Source: an uncultured Methanobrevibacter sp. (GTDB lineage Archaea; Methanobacteriota; Methanobacteria; Methanobacteriales; Methanobacteriaceae). Taken from it: DNA of 19,451 bases. The position numbers and the translations under genes are program-made. This document shows, in pieces, positions 16,006 through 19,451 of the stretch. The notes under the pieces are model-generated. The model searched no databases, was not told where the DNA came from, and worked only from the letters and a program-made list of their open reading frames with translations. The stretch spans positions 1 to 19,451 of the forward strand of contig CAJOMK010000067.1 in assembly GCA_905235495.1 (NCBI GenBank), given 5' to 3'. The number at the start of each line of letters is the position of its first letter. The first letter of the stretch is position 1.

Positions 16006-17004
16006 ATGGCATTTGAAATATCACTTATTTCAATTTTAGAGATTGTCTTAACACTTATCATAGCTTTGTTCATAGGTGTTTTGATTCCTGGAATTGAAAG
16101 GAAATATGTTCAAGCAAGGATTCAGCAAAGAATCGGGCCACCTGTTACAAGTCCAGGGCTATGGGCATCAGTCAAATTCCTGTTTAAGGAGAACATAAGA
16201 CCAAATTCTCCAGCACCTGGATTATATAAGGCAATGCCTATCCTTTGTTTCATTGCAGTACTCGCAGTATTCTTGGCATTAATGCCTGAGAATTATCAGT
16301 TTATAACCTTTGCTAGCTTAATAGCTATTGTTGGATTCTTAAAAGTTGAAGAAGTTGCTTATGTTTTAATGGGTTCCTTATCCAAATCTGTAATGAGTAT
16401 TAATTTAAGGTTCCCAGACCATGTGAAAGGTGCTGAAAGACCAGGTTTACTTGTATCATCCATTGAAGACATCAGTTCAAATAGATCCCTTAGGATGATT
16501 ATTTTTGGTTCATTCCCATTGTATTTGGCTTTATTCATACCTGCAGCCTTATCAAAAAGCATTTATTTAGGAGATATTGTAGCTTATCAGCAAGCTAACG
16601 GACCATTCCTATTCACTTTAGCAGGTATTATCGGAACTGTTGTATTCTTTATAGGATATATGATTCTATTGAACGAATATCCATTTTCCTATATCAAGGC
16701 TAAATCAGATGTAATTGAAGGACCATATATGGAACTTGCTTCCAAATACAGAACATTTGTTTATCTAACCAGAGGATTCTTAATATTTACTTTAGGTTTA
16801 ATGTACTGTGTATTGTTCTTAGGTGTTGCACCAGAACTCTTCTCACTTAAATTTATCGTATGTATTATAGTTTCACTATTGTTTCCTGTCATTATGGCAA
16901 TTGTAAGTGTATTCTCTCCAATATTTACCAATAAGCAGTTATATCCTACTATATTGACCACTTCTGCTCTTGGAGCTTTGGCTATGATAATTGCATTGTT
17001 CTAA
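16006..17004 (+). CDS. ehbO: Energy-converting hydrogenase B subunit O (NuoH-like membrane anchor)
   Basis: EhbO is homologous to NuoH/EchB and joins the hydrogenase module to the ion-pumping membrane arm. The 332 residues have about eight hydrophobic helices. The NuoH signature is seen in GIERKYVQARIQQRIGPP (29-46), the loop that follows helix 1 and contacts the catalytic module. NEYPFSYIKAKSDVIEGPYMELASKY (about residues 223-248) is the second conserved cytoplasmic loop. ATGAGGAAAG provides a GAGG ribosome binding site at 15993-15996. The TAA stop is followed by a 100-base gap before ehbP. Confidence 0.93.
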   Translation: MAFEISLISILEIVLTLIIALFIGVLIPGIERKYVQARIQQRIGPPVTSPGLWASVKFLFKENIRPNSPAPGLYKAMPILCFIAVLAVFLALMPENYQFITFASLIAIVGFLKVEEVAYVLMGSLSKSVMSINLRFPDHVKGAERPGLLVSSIEDISSNRSLRMIIFGSFPLYLALFIPAALSKSIYLGDIVAYQQANGPFLFTLAGIIGTVVFFIGYMILLNEYPFSYIKAKSDVIEGPYMELASKYRTFVYLTRGFLIFTLGLMYCVLFLGVAPELFSLKFIVCIIVSLLFPVIMAIVSVFSPIFTNKQLYPTILTTSALGALAMIIALF

Positions 17005-17104
17005 TCTGATTAGATTGCATGGTTTAGATGATTGGTTAGATTTAGATATGGATTATAGAAATTATATACTAATTGAATTTTTTAAATTTAATTGTGGTGA
17101 TTTA

Positions 17105-17368
17105 ATGAAATTTGTAATTAGGCCTTATCACATAATGAGTCTCGGAGGATATATTGTAGAATATGATTTCCCTTATAGGGATTTGATCATTGTCAATGAA
17201 ACTCCAGAAGAGATTAAGTTTGAGATTCCTGTATTTGACGGATCTTATATTGAAGAGTATGAAAACTTAGGCCTTAAGGTTATTCCTGTCAGTGAACATG
17301 ACAGCTATTTAAATTTATATAAAAAAGCGCATGCAGAGTTAGACGCGCTTAAGGCAAAATTAGATTAA
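17105..17368 (+). CDS. ehbP: Energy-converting hydrogenase B subunit P
   Basis: This is a small soluble protein of 87 residues, placed last in the core operon, and named EhbP by position and size. It lacks Cys motifs and membrane helices. It begins MKFVIRPYHIMSLGGYIVEY and ends in a Lys/Ala-rich, probably helical segment. No enzymatic motif is visible. The frame is open back to 16991, overlapping the end of ehbO, but ATG 17105 follows a clear GTGGTGA site at 17094-17100 and is preferred. Its stop codon lies inside the 5' arm of the terminator hairpin. Confidence 0.82.
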   Translation: MKFVIRPYHIMSLGGYIVEYDFPYRDLIIVNETPEEIKFEIPVFDGSYIEEYENLGLKVIPVSEHDSYLNLYKKAHAELDALKAKLD

Positions 17369-17440
17369 TTGGAGAAATTTTTTATTAGTTTTCCTCATAA
17401 AAAATTTTTAAACCATTCTCCAATTAATCTTTTTTTTTTT
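17362..17440 (+). terminator. Strong hairpin plus T-tract ending the ehb operon
   Basis: AGATTAATTGGAGAA (17362-17376) is an exact reverse complement of TTCTCCAATTAATCT (17416-17430), and an 11-T run (17430-17440) follows at once. Inside, AAATTTTTTAT (17375-17385) pairs with ATAAAAAATTT (17397-17407), extending the structure. This is a bacterial-style terminator and the strongest one in the window. The 5' arm includes the ehbP stop. Confidence 0.8.
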
Positions 17441-17442
17441 AA

Positions 17443-17529
17443 ATTAGGAATAAATGATATTTATTTGATTTAGAGATAATCTTTAAATATTAGATTAGGA
17501 ATATTTGATTTAGGGATAATCTTTAAATA
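17443..17529. repeat. Direct repeats upstream of ehbQ
   Basis: ATTTGATTTAGAGATAATCT plus TTAAATA occurs at 17463-17489 and again, with one A to G change, at 17503-17529, a 40-base period. ATTAGGAATA also occurs twice, at 17443-17452 and 17494-17503. Both lie between the ehb terminator and the ehbQ start, where its promoter should be. They could be tandem operator sites or a recent duplication. Confidence 0.65.
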
Positions 17530-17561
17530 ATTGAATATTTTAAGTATTATTAGGTAATATT

Positions 17562-18221
17562 ATGAATAGTATTTCTTTAACAATTACAACTAAAGAAGAG
17601 AAAGGAGTTCTAGAAGAGATAACAGATATTCTTTCAAGTCATGGAATAAATATCTCATATGTTCATCTTTATGTAAATGCTGATGTGGGAACATTGAATT
17701 TAGAGCTTGACAATGTTGAAGAGCTAGATGAACTTATCAAGGATTTAAAGTCTAAGGATTTTATTTTAGATATTGAAATTCATGGTTCATTAAATGACAT
17801 TTTCGGTAAAAGGATTCTTATTTTCGGTGGCGGAGCTCAGGTATCTCAAGTTGCAGTTGGAGCTATTACAGAAGCTGATAGACACAACATACGTGGAGAA
17901 CGTATAAGTGTGGATACCATACCTTTAGTTGGTGAAGGAAGTATTGCAGAAGCGGTTGATGCTGTAAACAGATTGCCTCGTGTACATGCACTTGTTCTTG
18001 CAGGATCATTGATGGGAGGCAAGATTACAGATACTGTCAGAGCGCTTAAAGAAAAACATGAAGATTTGATTGTAATTACCTTAAACATGCCTGGAAGCAT
18101 TACAAAAGATGCGGATTTGATTGTAACTGACCCAGTTCAAGCTGGTGTAATGGCAGTTATGGCAGTTGCAAGCACTGCCGTATTTGATGTGAAAAGATTA
18201 GGGGATAATATTAAATTTTAA
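17562..18221 (+). CDS. ehbQ: ACT-domain protein in the ehbQ position (DUF5612-like)
   Basis: The protein has an N-terminal ACT domain (residues about 3-75, SLTITTKEEKGVLEEITDIL then SHGINISYVH), a fold that usually binds amino acids. It is followed by a C-terminal domain (about 83-219) starting KRILIFGGGAQVSQVAVGAI, with GEGSIAEAVDAVNRLP and LVLAGSLMGG, which looks like an alpha/beta ligand-binding fold. It has no membrane helix or Cys motif, so it is unlikely to be a structural hydrogenase subunit. The name follows its place as the seventeenth gene of the ehb cluster; I am fairly but not fully sure. It has its own promoter region with direct repeats and follows a strong terminator, so it is probably regulated apart from ehbA-P. 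TAGGTAAT precedes the ATG. Confidence 0.72.
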   Translation: MNSISLTITTKEEKGVLEEITDILSSHGINISYVHLYVNADVGTLNLELDNVEELDELIKDLKSKDFILDIEIHGSLNDIFGKRILIFGGGAQVSQVAVGAITEADRHNIRGERISVDTIPLVGEGSIAEAVDAVNRLPRVHALVLAGSLMGGKITDTVRALKEKHEDLIVITLNMPGSITKDADLIVTDPVQAGVMAVMAVASTAVFDVKRLGDNIKF

Positions 18222-18289
18222 TTTTTTTATTTTCACCATATTATCTATTTTTATTAATGATTTTTTAGCTATTTTTGGAGTTGTTTTAT

Positions 18290-19020
18290 ATTACTAGAAA
18301 GGAAAAGTTTGTACATGGCATGAGTTAGGTATTCCAATTACCTTCGGATACATTCCAATGGGTATTGGATATGCTGCTTTAGCTATTAAGGCAGGTCTGA
18401 CTCCATTCGAGACAGTTTCAATGTCTGTACTTATTTATGCAGGTGCCGGACAAATCATGATAGCTACCATGTTGGCTCAAGGAGCTACTCTTTTCAATAT
18501 TGTTTTGACTTCATTTGTACTTAATTTCAGATATTTTGTAATGAACACTTGTATTTACAACAAGGTTTACGATGCTTCCATTGCTGTAAGAATACCTTCG
18601 TCGCACTTTGCTGTTGATGAAGCATTTGCAATGTTCATGCTAATGGAAGAGTCTTCAATATGGACTTATATAGGTCTTGCAGGAATTGCATGGTTGTCTT
18701 GGATTTTTGGAGCAATCATTGGTGTTATAATCTTGAATGTGCTTCCTATAATCGTTGCAAACAGTTTCAATATCTCTTTATATGCTCTATTTGTAGCACT
18801 ATTGGTTCCTGCAGTTAAGGAAAGCAAGGAATTAGCTATTTTAGTTGTGATAACAGCTATTTTAAATCTTGTATTGCAGTTTTTCATTGGAAATTGGTCC
18901 TTGATTATAGTTATTCTTTTAGGTGCTTTAATTGGAATGTATATAGTTGATGATGATACTGTTTTAGGGGATGCCTATAAGACAGGGGACGAAAATTGCA
19001 GTAATGAGGAGGTGCAATAA
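18290..19020 (+). CDS. azlC: AzlC family branched-chain amino acid exporter subunit, 5' end disrupted
   Basis: AzlC is the large membrane subunit of a two-part exporter (AzlCD) of branched-chain amino acids and analogues. The main frame is intact from 18322 to 19020 and reads ELGIPITFGYIPMGIGYAAL, then the AzlC motif YAGAGQIMIATML and NFRYFVMNTCIY, with about five to six helices and a short acidic C-terminus. The ATG at 18358 lies within the first helix and has no ribosome binding site, so the true start is upstream. From 18293 another frame reads TRKEKFVHGM up to 18322, which would join to ELGIP if one base were missing around 18320-18324. No standard, well-placed start was found in that upstream frame. 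The coordinates cover the likely coding region; the start is uncertain. It is followed directly by azlD. Confidence 0.8.
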
Positions 19021-19342
19021 TGAATATCACTTTGCTCATTATTCTTTGTGCACTTGTTACCTTTATTCCAAGGGTAATTCCAGCTATATTTGTGGAAAGA
19101 TTGAATTTCTCTCCAAAATTCGATAAATCCCTGAATCTGATCCCATATACTGCACTTGTTGCATTGATTTGTCCGGGAGTATTGACTGTAGACCCTGATT
19201 TATGGTACATAGGATTGATTGGAGCTATAATTGCAGGTAGACTCGCATGGAAAAGGTACCTCTTGGAGCTATTGTTATTTTAACTGTGATTGTTTTGATT
19301 GCAGTTTACTTAATGGTACCGTTCTTCCCAGTTTTAATTTAA
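19020..19342 (+). CDS. azlD: AzlD family branched-chain amino acid exporter subunit, frameshifted
   Basis: AzlD is the small partner of AzlC in branched-chain amino acid export. The start shares a base with the azlC stop and follows GAGGAGGTG. The sequence shows the family features FIPRVIPAIFVERLNFSP and NLIPYTALVALICPG. The uninterrupted frame ends at 19283 after AGRLAWKRYLLELLLF. In another frame, from about 19256, the sequence continues VPLGAIVILTVIVLIAVYLM then VPFFPVLI to TAA 19340-19342, a typical last helix. One base appears to be missing from the A-run at 19251-19254 (A4 instead of A5). The corrected protein has 107 residues, the usual AzlD length. Confidence 0.82.
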
Positions 19343-19377
19343 TTTTTTTACTTTTTTTTAATTTATTTTCCTTATTT
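19343..19377. terminator. T-rich convergent terminator region
   Basis: After the azlD stop, runs of T7 and T8 separated by short interruptions fill the spacer before the convergent minus-strand gene. They are expected to end azlD transcription. The few A residues offer only weak termination for the opposite strand. Confidence 0.4.
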
Positions 19378-19451
19378 TTAGCTATTGTCACATAGCTCCT
19401 TATATTCACAATTTTCACACTTTTTTAAATTGGTCTTGACGGTAGGAATTT
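19378..19451 (-). CDS. C-terminal end of a Cas4/RecB-like Fe-S nuclease, partial
   Basis: Only the last 23 residues of this minus-strand gene are in the window. They read IPTVKTNLKKCENCEYKELC and end DNS before TAA at 19378-19380. The spacing Cys-x2-Cys-x5-Cys with the CEYKELC block is that of the C-terminal [4Fe-4S] cysteine cluster of Cas4 and related PD-(D/E)XK nucleases, in which a fourth Cys lies far upstream. Whether it is linked to a CRISPR locus cannot be seen. Other Cys-rich C-termini could look similar over so short a stretch. Confidence 0.5.
   Translation of the reverse strand, partial: IPTVKTNLKKCENCEYKELCDNS

Noticed and set aside
16991..17104. Upstream extension of ehbP back to 16991
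   Set aside because: It overlaps the end of ehbO, has no ribosome binding site, and the downstream ATG at 17105 follows a clear GTGGTGA.
17443..17529. CRISPR-like repeats
   Set aside because: There are only two copies, AT-rich, with a 13-base gap between them and no spacer structure.

Overview
The window looks like a piece of a chromosome from a hydrogenotrophic methanogen of the Methanobacteriaceae, most likely Methanobrevibacter. The base composition is very AT-rich, TTG is used as a start codon, Shine-Dalgarno sites are of the GGAG/GGTGAT type, T-rich tracts follow genes, and the centre is a complete energy-converting [NiFe] hydrogenase B (ehb) operon, which is typical of class I methanogens. 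The genus is inferred from gene content and style, not from a database match.

Layout. Positions 1-935 (minus) hold a two-helix K+ channel with a TrkA-N/RCK domain, cut by the left edge. Then come nnr (NAD(P)H-hydrate repair, 1153-2724), sfsA (2781-3487, frameshifted near its end), a 460-base non-coding gap with a 14-bp inverted repeat, argG on the minus strand (3950-5125), a zinc-dependent M14/AstE-type deacylase (5347-6087) and a DUF457/YdjM-like membrane protein with a damaged 5' end (about 6345-7055). An AT-rich regulatory region with a 20-bp palindrome (7271-7290) precedes the hydrogenase operon.

The ehb operon runs from 7409 to 17368, with ehbA to ehbP in the canonical order. ehbA-J encode an Mrp-antiporter-like ion-translocating membrane module, with most stops and starts overlapping by 1-8 bases. 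ehbK and ehbL encode iron-sulfur electron carriers, ehbM and ehbN the hydrogenase small and large subunits, ehbO the NuoH-like anchor and ehbP a small soluble protein. As known for Ehb, the complex uses the ion gradient to drive reduction of ferredoxin by H2 for anabolic CO2 fixation. A strong hairpin plus T-tract closes the operon after ehbP.

Downstream, an ACT-domain protein in the position of ehbQ (17562-18221) follows a promoter region with 27-base direct repeats. It is followed by azlC and azlD, a branched-chain amino acid exporter pair. The right edge cuts a minus-strand gene whose C-terminal cysteine motif resembles Cas4/RecB-type nucleases.

The most striking feature is not a new system. 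Reading the alternative frames shows that sfsA, ehbJ, ehbK and azlD each carry a single-base frameshift, and the 5' ends of azlC and the DUF457 gene look broken in the same way. So many small indels across unrelated conserved genes, including essential-looking ehbK, point first to sequence error in a draft assembly, although real mutation or programmed frameshifting cannot be excluded from sequence alone. I found no CRISPR array, tRNA, rRNA, transposase or clear novel defence system.
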